32,658 nucleotides of DNA from Arthrobacter sp. (GTDB lineage: Bacteria > Actinomycetota > Actinomycetes > Actinomycetales > Micrococcaceae): assembly GCF_031179985.1 (NCBI RefSeq), contig NZ_JAPSHJ010000042.1:1-32658 (forward strand). The letters run 5' to 3'. Shown piece after piece: positions 17,160-25,956 of this stretch (within the stretch, counting starts at the first letter, position 1; every line of letters begins with the position of its first letter). Position numbers and translations under genes: made by a program. The notes beneath the pieces are model-generated. The model searched no databases. It saw nothing but the letters and a program-made list of their open reading frames with translations, and was not told where the DNA came from.

Positions 17160-18032
17160 ATGACTGAACTTTCCGAAGGACTGGAAGCCCCGGCTGAATC
17201 TCACGTCCACGCGGATGCCTTTCCGCTGACTCCCCGGGACACCTTCGTCGACGGAGCTGCCTTGTATCCCGGCGACACCGGTGTCCTCCCGATGAAGGTC
17301 CGGCAGGCGCTGGTCAGGTTACTCAAAGGCCCGTATATCGACGGCGGACGCGATGAGAAACTCTGGACCACCCTGCTGGACAACCAGCTCATCCTGCGCA
17401 GCCGTCTGTCCGAGCTGTTCTTGACGCTGCAGCTCGATCATGAGCGAAAAATCGCTGTCCTTCGTCCTGTTGATCCAGAAGCCATCGGCGGCAATACAAG
17501 GTCCAGCATCCTCCGCCAACAGCGCGCCCTGAGCCGCGTGGAAACCATCGTGTTGCTCCGCCTGCGCCTCCTTCTCGACCGCCACGTCACGGCTCAGACG
17601 GATCCCACCATCACCCGGGAGGAAATCGCCGAACTGGTTGCCCACTACCAGCCGTCCGGCCAGCAGGATGCGCTGCGGGACTCCGACGTCGTTAACAGGG
17701 CCATCAGCAAACTCCTGGCCCGCCAGCTCCTCCTCCCCACCGGCCTGGATGATGTTTATACCATCTCCAACGCCCTGCCGCTGGCCTTGCCCTTCGAAAA
17801 CATAGGCGACATCCCGGCCCAAATTGAGGCCTTGGTGGCAGTCGCAGCAGACCCCACAGGCACCGAACCGTTCCTGGAGCTCGACGACGAGAACTCCATC
17901 CGCTCTGATGAGGACACTGAGGACGACGGCGCCGCCCCCAGCGACGACGATGGCGATGCCGCCCAGGGAGAAGGGGCGGGGGCGGCATCGCCATCGTCGT
18001 CTGCCAAGGCGACGGACGGAGTGGCCAAGTGA
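17160..18032 (+). CDS. jetB: JetB/MksE-like KITE subunit (DUF4194) with a low-complexity tail
   Basis: A 290-residue protein. The core ([18 protein letters not shown] at about 44-61, a helix-rich middle with [18 protein letters not shown] near 127-144, and a winged-helix-like end) fits DUF4194, the dimerising KITE subunit that sits on the kleisin JetA. Residues from about 245 are unusual: an Asp/Glu-rich stretch ([15 protein letters not shown]) followed by Gly/Ala/Ser ([11 protein letters not shown]). The DNA of this tail is a perfect 22-bp inverted repeat. Its stop overlaps the jetC GTG by 4 nt. Confidence 0.86.
   Translation: MTELSEGLEAPAESHVHADAFPLTPRDTFVDGAALYPGDTGVLPMKVRQALVRLLKGPYIDGGRDEKLWTTLLDNQLILRSRLSELFLTLQLDHERKIAVLRPVDPEAIGGNTRSSILRQQRALSRVETIVLLRLRLLLDRHVTAQTDPTITREEIAELVAHYQPSGQQDALRDSDVVNRAISKLLARQLLLPTGLDDVYTISNALPLALPFENIGDIPAQIEALVAVAADPTGTEPFLELDDENSIRSDEDTEDDGAAPSDDDGDAAQGEGAGAASPSSSAKATDGVAK
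17943..18001 (+). repeat. Perfect 22-bp inverted repeat inside the end of jetB
   Basis: The arms are 17943-17964 and 17980-18001, exact reverse complements, separated by 15 nt rich in G. On RNA this is a very stable hairpin within the jetB coding region, ending 16 nt before the jetC ribosome site (GGAG at 18018-18021) and 27 nt before its GTG at 18029. It encodes the acidic and Ser/Ala-rich tail, so it is not needed for the fold. It could lower or time jetC translation, or be the scar of an inverted duplication. Confidence 0.9.
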
Positions 18033-21000
18033 GCATCGCAACTATGCTCCCGATGGGCGAGCTGACGAATCCGGGGCAGATGCGCCTGGCTCTCGTGCAG
18101 GTGGTCAACTGGGGCACATTCCACGGCGCCCACTCCATCCATGTGGACCGGAACGGCACCCTGCTCACCGGTAATTCGGGAGTGGGCAAGTCCACACTGT
18201 TCGACGCAATGTCCAGGGTTTTCGACGCCCGTCCCCGATCCAACGAGGCCGCGGCCCAACGCGTCGGCGGCGCCGTGGAGGACAAACGGACCACCTTTAC
18301 GTATATGCGCGGCAAGGTGGGGGACAAGGCTGTAGGGGAGGGCTCAGCCAGTGCCTTCCAGCGCCCCGGTGCCATGTGGTCCGCCGTCGCCTTGACGTTT
18401 GATAACGCCGCGGGCAGCCGGGTGACCATCTCGGCCCTGTTCGATCTGCCGAAAAACGGAACCGAGTCCAGCGTTGGCCGGTTCTACCTGATCGACAACA
18501 AACCCCTCGACATGGAGGCTGTTGACGGCGTCGCGGAGAAGCGTTTCACGAAGGCGTCCCTCGACGCCCTCTTCCCCGACGCGCAGGTGTTTGATGTGCA
18601 CAAGGCCTTCGCGGAGCGGTTCCGCCGGCTGCTGGGAATCAACTCGGATCAGGCACTTCCCCTCCTGCGCGTTATCCAGGCTGGTAAGGGACTGGGCGGA
18701 AGCGTCAACAATTTCTTCAGGGACCAGGTGCTGGATGCGCCGGCAACGCTGGCTGCCGCTGACGACGTCGTCGAGGAATTCAGCAACCTCATGTCCATCC
18801 GTCAGCGGTTGGAAGATGTGCGCCAGCAGCGCGACCAGTTGGCTCCGGTCCCTGCCCTGAACAAGGAATATGCGCAGGCCCTGCTGGAGGCGAACCGGCT
18901 AAGGGAGCTGGCCGGGGAGGAGTTTGACGCCTACAAGCAGCAACTGGCCGTCACAGTGCATGAGCAGACCCTCGCGCGCATCAAGGAGCTGGCTCATGTG
19001 AAAGCCAAGGAACTCGGCGCTGAACGGGCTGTCAGGGATGGCCTGGCCAAGGAGCTCCGGCAGCTCGAGGCCGAGTACAACAATCAGGGCGGCAACGCCA
19101 TCTCCGCCATCGAGCAGTCGCTCGAGAATGCCCGGGTGGGACTGAAGCTGCGGGAGCAGGTAGAGGAAGCAGCCCGCAAAGCGCTCGCCGACGCCGGCCT
19201 GGACCTCGAGTGGACAGAGGCCGGATGGGAGCAGGCGCACGCCCAGGCAGCGGCACGTTCAGAGGACCTTCACGAGGACTCGGAGTCGCTCAAAGAGCTG
19301 CGCTTCGAAGCTTTCGATGGTCACGCCACCAAGAAACGCGAACTGGCGGCCGCACAGCAGGAGCTCGTTTCTTTGAAGACGCGCAAGTCCCTGCTGCCGC
19401 CGTCGAGCATTGAAAACCGGGCGGCGATCGCCGCGGCTACGGGAGTGCCGGAGGAGCAGATGCCGTTCGGCGGGGAGCTGATAGACCTTGCCGAAGGCCA
19501 GGAACAGTGGCGTCCCGCTGCCGAGCGCGCGCTTCGGAACCTCGCTACCACGCTCCTGGTACCGGGCGAGCATTTTCCCGCCGTTACGCGGTACCTCAAC
19601 GATCACACCGTTCGTGGTGCCCTTCGCGCAGTAGATGTCTCCAAGCCTCTCGTCGGCGGTGCGCTGGCAGTTGAGGACGTTGCCGATGGCGACCTCCTGA
19701 CCAAGCTGGAGATCCTCAACGCGGGGGCCGTTGGGTCTTCTGCATCTTCCTCTTCGCCTCCGTCTGCCTTGTCGGAGGCGGCGGAGTGGATTCGTGAGCG
19801 CATCGCGTTGGACTTCGCCTACCCGTGCGTCGAAAACCCGGACGAACTGGCGTCACTTGAGAAGGGCCTGAGCCTGGGCGGAGTGGTGAAGCGCAACCGC
19901 CACACTGTGGAAAAAGATGACCGTTTTACCGGCAGGCAGGACTACGTCCTGGGTTTTGACAACGCCTCCAAGCTGGAACTCGTGGCCGCCCAGGTGGCCG
20001 ACCTGCAGCAGGAACTGGCGAAGGCAGCCGAACTCGCCCAAACCCGCGAGGAGTCCCACCAGGGGATGACCCGCCAGCTCGAGGCCTTGCGCCGGGTGGC
20101 CGAGGACCACCGCCCCTGGGAGCAGGTCTCCGCGGCCGTCGCTGCCGACGAACTCGCCCGGATCGAACAACGGCTCAAGGATGCCCTCGCAGCGCAGAAG
20201 GACCTTGAACCCCTGCGGGCCAACATCGAGGCCGCCCGACAGAAACACCAGAGCAGTACTGAGTCCGCGGCGGTTCTCCAGAGCGAGTACAAGGCCCTGG
20301 ACCAACAGCTGACAGCGGCTGATGCGCTGCTGGAAGCCGCCCGGACCCGCCTGAACCAGGCGCCGCCGTCGGACTCTACTGTCTCGGCGCTGGAACCGTA
20401 CTTCACCGGCTTCGGAGATGTATTGGAGATGCATGAGCTGGACAACCTTGCCAACCAGGTGCGGACGAGGCTGCTGGGTGAGCTGCACGCGGCTGAGTCC
20501 AAGGGGCAGGCAACGGCCGAACGCCTGACCCGGATCTTTGAGGGATTCGTTCGCGAGTGGGGCACGGCGATTTCCGCGGACTACGGCACCTCCATTGGGG
20601 CGGCTGGCGAATTCGAAGCCCGCTACCACGCCATTGTGAGTGACGGGTTGCCAGCCCAGGAAGCTGAGTTCCGGGCGTTCTTCAACCAACGTACCCATGA
20701 GTCCTTCAGTACCCTGCTGCACCTGCTCGATGAGGAACGGCGATCCGTCACCGGCCGCATCCTTCCGCTCAACGGAATCCTCTCGGAGGTCAACTTCCAT
20801 GAGGGGAGCTATCTGCAACTGGACATCAAGCAGACCCTGCCGCCTACAGCCAAGCAGTTCAAGGACGCCATCCACAGTGCCCTGAAGACACGGCACTCGC
20901 GGCCGGTCAAAGCACAGGTCACCGGTACTGAAGGTGCCGACGACGCCGAGCTCACCGCCCGCTACAAGTCGCTGGAAACGCTGGTGAAGCGTCTGGGCTC

Positions 21001-21544
21001 GCAAACCCCTGAGGACCGGAGATGGCGGGCCGAAGTCCTCGACGTCCGCGGGCACCTGTTCATCCAGTGCAAGGAACACCGGGAGGTTTCTCCCGCTGAA
21101 TCCGGAACATCGGGGGCTTCCGGAGCCACCGGAGCGAAAACAGAAGTCTTTATGCATGCCGACACCGGCTCGATGTCGGGCGGTGAACGTCAGCGGTTCA
21201 CGGCTTTCATCATGGCCGCAGCCTTGAGTTACCAGCTGGGTATCGCGGAGCAGGGGTTTACTACCTACGGCACGGTCATGATGGATGAAGCGTTTGTCCT
21301 GGCTTCGGAGGAGTTCGCGGGCGCCGGGATCAAGGCGCTGCACGAATTCGGTTTCCAGTTGCTGCTGGCCGCTCCGGAGAACGTCATTGACCTTTCCCGC
21401 CACCTTGGGTCCGTCACGGAAATCCTCAGGGACAAGCGGACCAACCGCTCCGGAGTGCTGACCGAACCCGTGATCAAACCCGGTCCCGACACATTGGGTA
21501 AGTGGCGTTCGGAGGCCAACCCGGTGGACATCGTCCTCCGGTGA
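18029..21544 (+). CDS. jetC: JetC/MksB-like SMC ATPase of a Wadjet/MksBEF condensin
   Basis: A 1171-residue SMC-like ATPase. Walker A is GNSGVGKST (48-56), close to the N-terminus as in SbcC/MukB/MksB heads. The middle is long coiled coil with a hinge region, and the C-terminal head has signature SGGERQR (starting at 1050) and Walker B MMDE (1084-1087) followed by the catalytic-Glu region. Two low-complexity inserts are odd: a Ser/Pro-rich one at about 569-580 and a Gly/Ser/Ala-rich one near 1031-1042. GTG 18029 follows GGAG with a 7-nt gap and overlaps the jetB stop. In known systems JetC with JetA and JetB compacts DNA and needs the JetD nuclease for plasmid cleavage; no jetD follows here. 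Confidence 0.9.
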   Translation: MSIATMLPMGELTNPGQMRLALVQVVNWGTFHGAHSIHVDRNGTLLTGNSGVGKSTLFDAMSRVFDARPRSNEAAAQRVGGAVEDKRTTFTYMRGKVGDKAVGEGSASAFQRPGAMWSAVALTFDNAAGSRVTISALFDLPKNGTESSVGRFYLIDNKPLDMEAVDGVAEKRFTKASLDALFPDAQVFDVHKAFAERFRRLLGINSDQALPLLRVIQAGKGLGGSVNNFFRDQVLDAPATLAAADDVVEEFSNLMSIRQRLEDVRQQRDQLAPVPALNKEYAQALLEANRLRELAGEEFDAYKQQLAVTVHEQTLARIKELAHVKAKELGAERAVRDGLAKELRQLEAEYNNQGGNAISAIEQSLENARVGLKLREQVEEAARKALADAGLDLEWTEAGWEQAHAQAAARSEDLHEDSESLKELRFEAFDGHATKKRELAAAQQELVSLKTRKSLLPPSSIENRAAIAAATGVPEEQMPFGGELIDLAEGQEQWRPAAERALRNLATTLLVPGEHFPAVTRYLNDHTVRGALRAVDVSKPLVGGALAVEDVADGDLLTKLEILNAGAVGSSASSSSPPSALSEAAEWIRERIALDFAYPCVENPDELASLEKGLSLGGVVKRNRHTVEKDDRFTGRQDYVLGFDNASKLELVAAQVADLQQELAKAAELAQTREESHQGMTRQLEALRRVAEDHRPWEQVSAAVAADELARIEQRLKDALAAQKDLEPLRANIEAARQKHQSSTESAAVLQSEYKALDQQLTAADALLEAARTRLNQAPPSDSTVSALEPYFTGFGDVLEMHELDNLANQVRTRLLGELHAAESKGQATAERLTRIFEGFVREWGTAISADYGTSIGAAGEFEARYHAIVSDGLPAQEAEFRAFFNQRTHESFSTLLHLLDEERRSVTGRILPLNGILSEVNFHEGSYLQLDIKQTLPPTAKQFKDAIHSALKTRHSRPVKAQVTGTEGADDAELTARYKSLETLVKRLGSQTPEDRRWRAEVLDVRGHLFIQCKEHREVSPAESGTSGASGATGAKTEVFMHADTGSMSGGERQRFTAFIMAAALSYQLGIAEQGFTTYGTVMMDEAFVLASEEFAGAGIKALHEFGFQLLLAAPENVIDLSRHLGSVTEILRDKRTNRSGVLTEPVIKPGPDTLGKWRSEANPVDIVLR

Positions 21545-21559
21545 CTCCGCCCACCCCAC

Positions 21560-21623
21560 CAGACGCTCCCTCACGTTTCGTCGCTTTTTGGCAGACGCTC
21601 CCGCGCGTTTCGCGGCATTTTGG
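21560..21623. repeat. Two tandem 32-nt direct repeats after jetC
   Basis: Units at 21560-21591 and 21592-21623 agree at 27 of 32 positions. Both begin CAGACGCTCCC and end TTTTGG. They start 15 nt after the jetC stop. The segment CTCCCTCAC (21566-21574) in unit 1 is repeated in the next hairpin and could pair with its right arm. This looks like a member of an intergenic repeat family. Confidence 0.7.
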
Positions 21624-21658
21624 CCGGCCCTCCCTCACAAGACGTGAGGGAGGGCCGG
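21624..21658. terminator. Strong hairpin between convergent jetC and FBP genes
   Basis: A perfect 15-bp stem (21624-21638 with 21644-21658) closes a 5-nt loop AAGAC. There is no good T-run on the plus side and only AAAA on the minus side, so it is a GC-type or factor-aided terminator, probably bidirectional. Confidence 0.65.
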
Positions 21659-21668
21659 GGGAGGGACT

Positions 21669-22163
21669 CTACTTCCCCTGAACGCGTTCCAGGAACTGAC
21701 CGGTCCGGGCCAGCAAGCCATCGATCTGCCGCTCCACCACGGCAGCCGGATCGGGGTTGATGGCGTTGACTGGAGGCTCCACGCGGACGTTGCCCGAGCA
21801 AAGGAAGTCTGCGCAGATCAAGGTTCCCACCGTGTTGCCGTCGCGGCCGGACTGGCCGGCGCGACGAGCTACCCACAGCAGGACGTCCTCTTTTGAAAAC
21901 ACGGCCCGACATAGTTCGCAGAGAACCGAACGGCCCTTTTTTGCGCCGCCTTCCGGAGCGCGGAGCATAATCCCTGTCAGCCCCGTTGATCGTGGAACCA
22001 CCAGGTAACCGCGGAGTGGCATTTTGGCGTCGCGCCATCCCAGGAAGTCCAGCCGGTCCCAGTCCAAGGAGTCAAAGTTCCCTGGCAGGTTCAGTTTGGC
22101 CGCCTCGGAGCGAGTGGCATTGATGAAGGAAGAGCGTATTTGCTGAGCGGTGATTGCTTGCAT
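21669..22163 (-). CDS. FBP-domain (FusB-like zinc finger) protein
   Basis: A 164-residue protein started at ATG 22163, where homologues begin (MQAITAQQIRSSF). A longer reading to 22220 is open. The C-terminal treble-clef zinc site is CELC and, about 40 residues on, CADFLC, with the pattern RSVLC before it. This is the FBP/FusB-type domain. FusB proteins bind elongation factor G and relieve fusidic acid. The housekeeping actinobacterial relatives are not characterised, so a role on the ribosome is inference. The gene converges with jetC; no clear ribosome site precedes the start. Confidence 0.75.
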   Translation of the reverse strand: MQAITAQQIRSSFINATRSEAAKLNLPGNFDSLDWDRLDFLGWRDAKMPLRGYLVVPRSTGLTGIMLRAPEGGAKKGRSVLCELCRAVFSKEDVLLWVARRAGQSGRDGNTVGTLICADFLCSGNVRVEPPVNAINPDPAAVVERQIDGLLARTGQFLERVQGK

Positions 22164-22279
22164 GGAAGGTACAGCTTTCGAATCGTCGGTAAACCCGGGC
22201 AGGCCACACGAGGTGGCCATAGGTGACCACAGGTGGTAAGTACCGCGGGGGGCGGGCAGCAGACGTCAGCTGATACCGG

Positions 22280-22304
22280 GCACACCGAATAGACCCCGGT
22301 GTGC
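22280..22304. terminator. 7-bp hairpin downstream of a possible small gene
   Basis: GCACACC (22280-22286) and GGTGTGC (22298-22304) pair perfectly around an 11-nt loop. It lies 23 nt past the stop of the minus-strand small ORF and could end its transcript. It might instead be an operator upstream of the FBP gene. Confidence 0.35.
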
Positions 22305-22327
22305 ACCTTATCGATTGGCGGCTCGGC

Positions 22328-22441
22328 TCAGAGCCCTATGCCGCGGGCAAAAGCTGACGTAGAAGCGTCGGCGGAGCAGGCCATAGCGGCCACCTCACCC
22401 ACCATGGCTGCCGAGACCGTTCTGGTCGTCTGCATGCTCAT
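22328..22441 (-). CDS. Possible 37-aa small protein
   Basis: A short minus-strand frame from ATG 22441 (or ATG 22435) to TGA at 22328. A GAGGG site lies upstream, 8 nt from the second ATG, and a hairpin follows the stop. The peptide is rich in Ala, Ser, Thr and Met with one Cys (VAAMACSADA). I do not recognise it. It sits alone between the FBP gene and the iron operon. Chance occurrence is possible, since codon bias is hard to judge at this length. Confidence 0.3.
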   Translation of the reverse strand: MSMQTTRTVSAAMVGEVAAMACSADASTSAFARGIGL

Positions 22442-22563
22442 TACCCTCGATTCATTCCAAGTGCGGGCTCCCAATGCCAGCACCAGACGCCATCCTTCCA
22501 AACGCATTGCCCGAAAGTCCAGCCCGGCACTTTCCTCTCGTGACCTTCCTCACAAGCCGGGAA

Positions 22564-22582
22564 TTAGGTTACGCAAGCCTTT
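22564..22582. promoter_or_regulatory. DtxR/IdeR-like iron box 1
   Basis: TTAGGTTACGCAAGCCTTT agrees at 14 of 19 positions with the consensus TTAGGTTAGSCTAACCTAA. It lies about 63 nt before the start of the siderophore-binding lipoprotein. With iron, DtxR/IdeR would bind here and repress the uptake operon. Confidence 0.6.
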
Positions 22583-22598
22583 CTTAATAGGGGCGAGG

Positions 22599-22617
22599 AT
22601 AGGCTAGCCTTACTTGG
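22599..22617. promoter_or_regulatory. DtxR/IdeR-like iron box 2
   Basis: ATAGGCTAGCCTTACTTGG agrees at 13 of 19 consensus positions, with the TAGGxTAG core well kept. It is 16 nt after box 1, so the two could hold two repressor dimer pairs. It overlaps the likely start of transcription. Confidence 0.55.
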
Positions 22618-22644
22618 GTTCGCATCGTTCACCTAAGGAGTTCC

Positions 22645-23745
22645 GTGGCTTCCCCCGTTTCCCCCATCCCGGCCGCAGTCGCCACCCGCCGTGCCGTCTT
22701 CAAGACCGCAAGCAAGGCGACCGCCGTTCTGGCCGCCGCCGCACTGACCCTCACCGCCTGCTCCACAGGCCCGGTCAGTTCTGCAGATGCAGGAGCCGGC
22801 AACCAGGCCGCCAGCTCGCAGTTTCCGGTAACCATCAAGAACGTTTTTGGTGAGACCACCATTGAAAAGAAGCCCGAGCGCGTAGTCACCATTTCCTGGG
22901 TCAACGACGACGTCGCCATCGCCTTGGGCGTAGTTCCGGTTGGCGTTCCGAAGAACGACTGGGGTGGAAACGACAAAGCATCCACCCCATGGAAGGACGC
23001 CGCCCTCGAGAAGCTCGGTGCAGGCTTCGGTACCGACAAGGCACCTGTCCAGTTCTCCGAGACCGACGGCGTCAACTTCACTGAAATTGCCAAGCTCAAC
23101 CCGGACGTCATCCTGGGCGCCTACTCCGGCTTGACGGAAGAGGACTACAAGAAGCTCAGCGAGATCGCACCCGTCGTGGCCCAGCCGGAGCTGGCTTACG
23201 GCACGTCCTGGCAGGACTCCGCCACCATCATCGGCAAGGCCTTGGGCAAAGAAGCCGAGGCGACCAAGCTGGTTTCGGACACGGAAGCCACCATCAAAGA
23301 AAAGGTCTCCAAGTACCCGCAGCTTGAAGGCAAGACCTACATCTACGGCAACCTGGAACCGGCCAAGAGTGACGGCGTGAACGTCTACACGGCCAACGAC
23401 AACCGGCCGCGGTTCCTCAGCTCCCTCGGAATGAAGCTCGCCCCGATTGTGGAGGAGAAGTCCAAGGGTTCCAAGGAGTTCTTCCTCGCCTGGTCGGCAG
23501 AGAAGGCCAATGAGCTGGACTCCGATATCTTCGTGACCTGGGTTCCGGATGCTGCCACCACAGATTCCATCAAGGCTGACCCGTTGCTCGGCCAGATCCC
23601 GGCCATCAAGAAGGGCGCCCTGGTCGCTGATCCGGACAACACCCTGACGCTGGCCATCTCGGCGTCCTCGCCGCTAAGCCTGCCGTGGTCACTGGACGCC
23701 TTCTTGCCGCAGCTGGGCAAGGCAGCCGACGCCGCAGCTAAGTAA
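22645..23745 (+). CDS. Ferric-siderophore-binding lipoprotein (ABC importer)
   Basis: A 366-residue exported lipoprotein that captures iron-siderophore outside the cell and passes it to the membrane permeases. The signal peptide ends in the lipobox LTAC with Cys39 as the lipid site. The PBP2-like fold begins with the strand PERVVTISW, and a long helix joins the two lobes. The GTG start at 22645 follows AAGGAG. It is the first gene of a five-gene iron operon under two DtxR-like boxes. The siderophore cannot be told from sequence; no biosynthesis genes lie nearby, so a borrowed siderophore is possible. Confidence 0.9.
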   Translation: MASPVSPIPAAVATRRAVFKTASKATAVLAAAALTLTACSTGPVSSADAGAGNQAASSQFPVTIKNVFGETTIEKKPERVVTISWVNDDVAIALGVVPVGVPKNDWGGNDKASTPWKDAALEKLGAGFGTDKAPVQFSETDGVNFTEIAKLNPDVILGAYSGLTEEDYKKLSEIAPVVAQPELAYGTSWQDSATIIGKALGKEAEATKLVSDTEATIKEKVSKYPQLEGKTYIYGNLEPAKSDGVNVYTANDNRPRFLSSLGMKLAPIVEEKSKGSKEFFLAWSAEKANELDSDIFVTWVPDAATTDSIKADPLLGQIPAIKKGALVADPDNTLTLAISASSPLSLPWSLDAFLPQLGKAADAAAK

Positions 23746-23751
23746 CACAGC

Positions 23752-24840
23752 ATGACAACGACGACGGCGGCCAACAGTACGCGCCCGGGTTCAGTTTCTG
23801 GAGGACCCGCCAAATCGCCCGCGAAGGGGCATCAACTGCCGGTTCGCGGTGGTTCCAGGGTCGCCTGGCTGTTTGCCGCCGTCGTCGTTCTTGTCCTTAT
23901 CAGCGCCGCGTCCCTGGCTGTCGGTGCCAGGGACGTCTCCCTGCAGACCGTTTGGCAGGCACTGACCAGCTTTGAGCCCGCCAATGGCGACCACGCCGTT
24001 GTGCAGGCTCGCCTCCCCCGCACCGTATTGGGACTGGTGGTGGGCGCCGCGCTAGGGCTTGCCGGCGCCGCCATGCAGGGTGTGGCCCGCAACCCGCTCG
24101 CGGATCCGGGCATCATGGGCGTCAATGCGGGCGCTGCCCTCGCCGTTGTCACCGGCATCTACCTGTTCGGCATCTCGTCGCTGACCGGCTACATCTGGTT
24201 CGCGTTTTTCGGCGCAGCCGCCGCTGCCACAGTGGTGTATCTGGTTGCGTCGCTGGGCAGGGACGGCGCGACGCCGGTGAAACTCGCCTTGGCGGGTGCT
24301 GCCCTCAGCGCGGGCCTCTTTTCGCTGATGAACGTGATCCTTGTTTCAAGCCAGGACACGCTTGACCGGTTCCGGTTCTGGCAGGTTGGCGGCATTGCCG
24401 GGCGTGAATGGTCAGTGGTGCTTCCGGGACTTCCCTTCCTGGTGATCGGTGCCGTTATAGTCCTGGGCACGGGAAGGATTTTGAACAGCCTGGCGCTCGG
24501 GGACGACACAGCGCGCGGACTCGGCCAAAATGTCAGCCTGGCTCGGGCAATAACGGCGGTGGGGATCGTGCTGCTGTGCGGCTCGGCCACGGCCTTGGCC
24601 GGACCGATTGGATTCGTCGGCCTTGTCATTCCGCACGCCGTGCGCTTTCTTACCGGTCCTGACTACCGCTGGATCCTGCCTTTCTCCCTCATCCTTGCCC
24701 CGGTCCTGCTGCTGGCCGCGGACATCATCGGCCGCGTGGTGCTGCTTCCGGGTGAAGTTCCGGCAGGCATCATGACCGCCCTCGTGGGTGCGCCGGTGTT
24801 CGTGTGGCTGGTTCGGCGCGGAAAGGGGGCAGGACTGTGA
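23752..24840 (+). CDS. FecCD-family siderophore ABC permease, subunit 1
   Basis: A 362-residue membrane protein with about nine to ten helices after a hydrophilic 35-residue N-terminus. RLPRTVLGLVVGAALGLAGA and NPLADPGIMGVNAGA are the family signatures, and GPIGFVGLVIPH near 285-296 is the conserved coupling region. It forms a heterodimer with the next gene product. The ATG starts 6 nt after the lipoprotein stop, without an obvious ribosome site, so it probably depends on read-through translation. Confidence 0.92.
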   Translation: MTTTTAANSTRPGSVSGGPAKSPAKGHQLPVRGGSRVAWLFAAVVVLVLISAASLAVGARDVSLQTVWQALTSFEPANGDHAVVQARLPRTVLGLVVGAALGLAGAAMQGVARNPLADPGIMGVNAGAALAVVTGIYLFGISSLTGYIWFAFFGAAAAATVVYLVASLGRDGATPVKLALAGAALSAGLFSLMNVILVSSQDTLDRFRFWQVGGIAGREWSVVLPGLPFLVIGAVIVLGTGRILNSLALGDDTARGLGQNVSLARAITAVGIVLLCGSATALAGPIGFVGLVIPHAVRFLTGPDYRWILPFSLILAPVLLLAADIIGRVVLLPGEVPAGIMTALVGAPVFVWLVRRGKGAGL

Positions 24841-25955
24841 CCACCACGGTAAAGACTGAACGCGACGCCGAGATGGCACTTCGCGGCAGTACCGGGCGCC
24901 AACATTGGGGTTTTCTGCCATTTCGGCGCACCGTCAACCGTACCGCTGTCCTCTCGGCCGCCGTCGTGCTTCTCTTCGCCGCCAGCGTGCTGCTGGGAAG
25001 CTACACCGTCACAATTCCGGACTTCTTCAAGATCCTCGTGGCCCATTTCACGGACGGACCCAAGATCCCCGGTGCGAGCTTCATCGTCATGGAAAACAAA
25101 CTGCCCCGGGCCGTAATAGGGACCATGATCGGGGCTGCCTTCGGCCTCGCGGGAGGGCTGTTCCAGACCATGCTGCGCAACCCTCTCGCCAGCCCCGATG
25201 TCATCGGCATCAGCTACGGTGCAAGCGCGGCCGCCGTAACCGCCATCGTCGTTTTCGGGGCCACGGGAGCAGCAGTCTCCGGCGCAGCCTTTGCCGGGGC
25301 CCTCGGCGTCGCTGCTCTGATCTATGCCATTTCCCGCAGCGGCTCACTCGGCCCAGGCGGCGGACGCGGGGGTAATGCCGCCGGTAACCGCCTGATCCTG
25401 GCGGGGGTCGGCATAGCGGCCGCCCTCCATGCCGTAGTGAGTTTCCTGATGACCAGAACCGATATCCGCACTGCAGCGGATACCCTCGTCTGGCTCAACG
25501 GGTCCCTGAACTCCGCCACGTGGGACCGAGCCGGTGTTCTGGCACTGACCCTTGTTGTCCTGTTGCCGGCCGTCGCGGTGCTGGCCGGGCCCCTGCGCAT
25601 CCTTGAACTCGGTGACGACGCCGCCTCCGGCCTCGGCATCAGGGTGGGAATGACCCGTCTGGCGGTGGTCCTCACTGCCGTGGCACTCGCTGCGGTGGCG
25701 ACGGCGGCTGCCGGGCCCGTCGCGTTCGTCGCCTTTCTCGCCGGTCCCATCGCCCGCCGCTTCACCCGGAAGGCCAGCCTGCCGGCGTCGGCGCTGGTGG
25801 GCGTGCTCATCGTTCTCGCAGCAGATTACTTTGCCGCAAACATCGCCCCGCTGATGCTCGATGGCACTGTATTACCGGTCGGCGTGGTCACTGGTGCCCT
25901 CGGTGCCCCGTTCCTGCTGTGGCTCCTGGTCACTTCCAACCGAAAGGATGCCTGA
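24837..25955 (+). CDS. FecCD-family siderophore ABC permease, subunit 2
   Basis: A 372-residue membrane protein started at GTG 24837, which overlaps the previous stop by 4 nt (GTGA). The signatures are KLPRAVIGTMIGAAFGLAGG, NPLASPDVIGISYGA and AGPVAFVAFLAGPIARR. Many transmembrane helices follow a short basic N-terminus. It pairs with subunit 1 to form the channel driven by the downstream ATPase. Confidence 0.92.
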   Translation: MTTTVKTERDAEMALRGSTGRQHWGFLPFRRTVNRTAVLSAAVVLLFAASVLLGSYTVTIPDFFKILVAHFTDGPKIPGASFIVMENKLPRAVIGTMIGAAFGLAGGLFQTMLRNPLASPDVIGISYGASAAAVTAIVVFGATGAAVSGAAFAGALGVAALIYAISRSGSLGPGGGRGGNAAGNRLILAGVGIAAALHAVVSFLMTRTDIRTAADTLVWLNGSLNSATWDRAGVLALTLVVLLPAVAVLAGPLRILELGDDAASGLGIRVGMTRLAVVLTAVALAAVATAAAGPVAFVAFLAGPIARRFTRKASLPASALVGVLIVLAADYFAANIAPLMLDGTVLPVGVVTGALGAPFLLWLLVTSNRKDA

Positions 25956-25956
25956 C

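Noticed and set aside
19853..21574. 573-codon minus-strand frame opposite jetC
   Set aside because: It overlaps the jetC C-terminal half, which has intact ATPase motifs; the antisense frame has none.
21545..21668. A CRISPR-like array after jetC
   Set aside because: There are only two adjoining 32-nt units without spacers.
22299..22607. 102-codon plus-strand frame upstream of the siderophore lipoprotein
   Set aside because: It runs through both DtxR-like boxes and the promoter region, and has no recognisable content.
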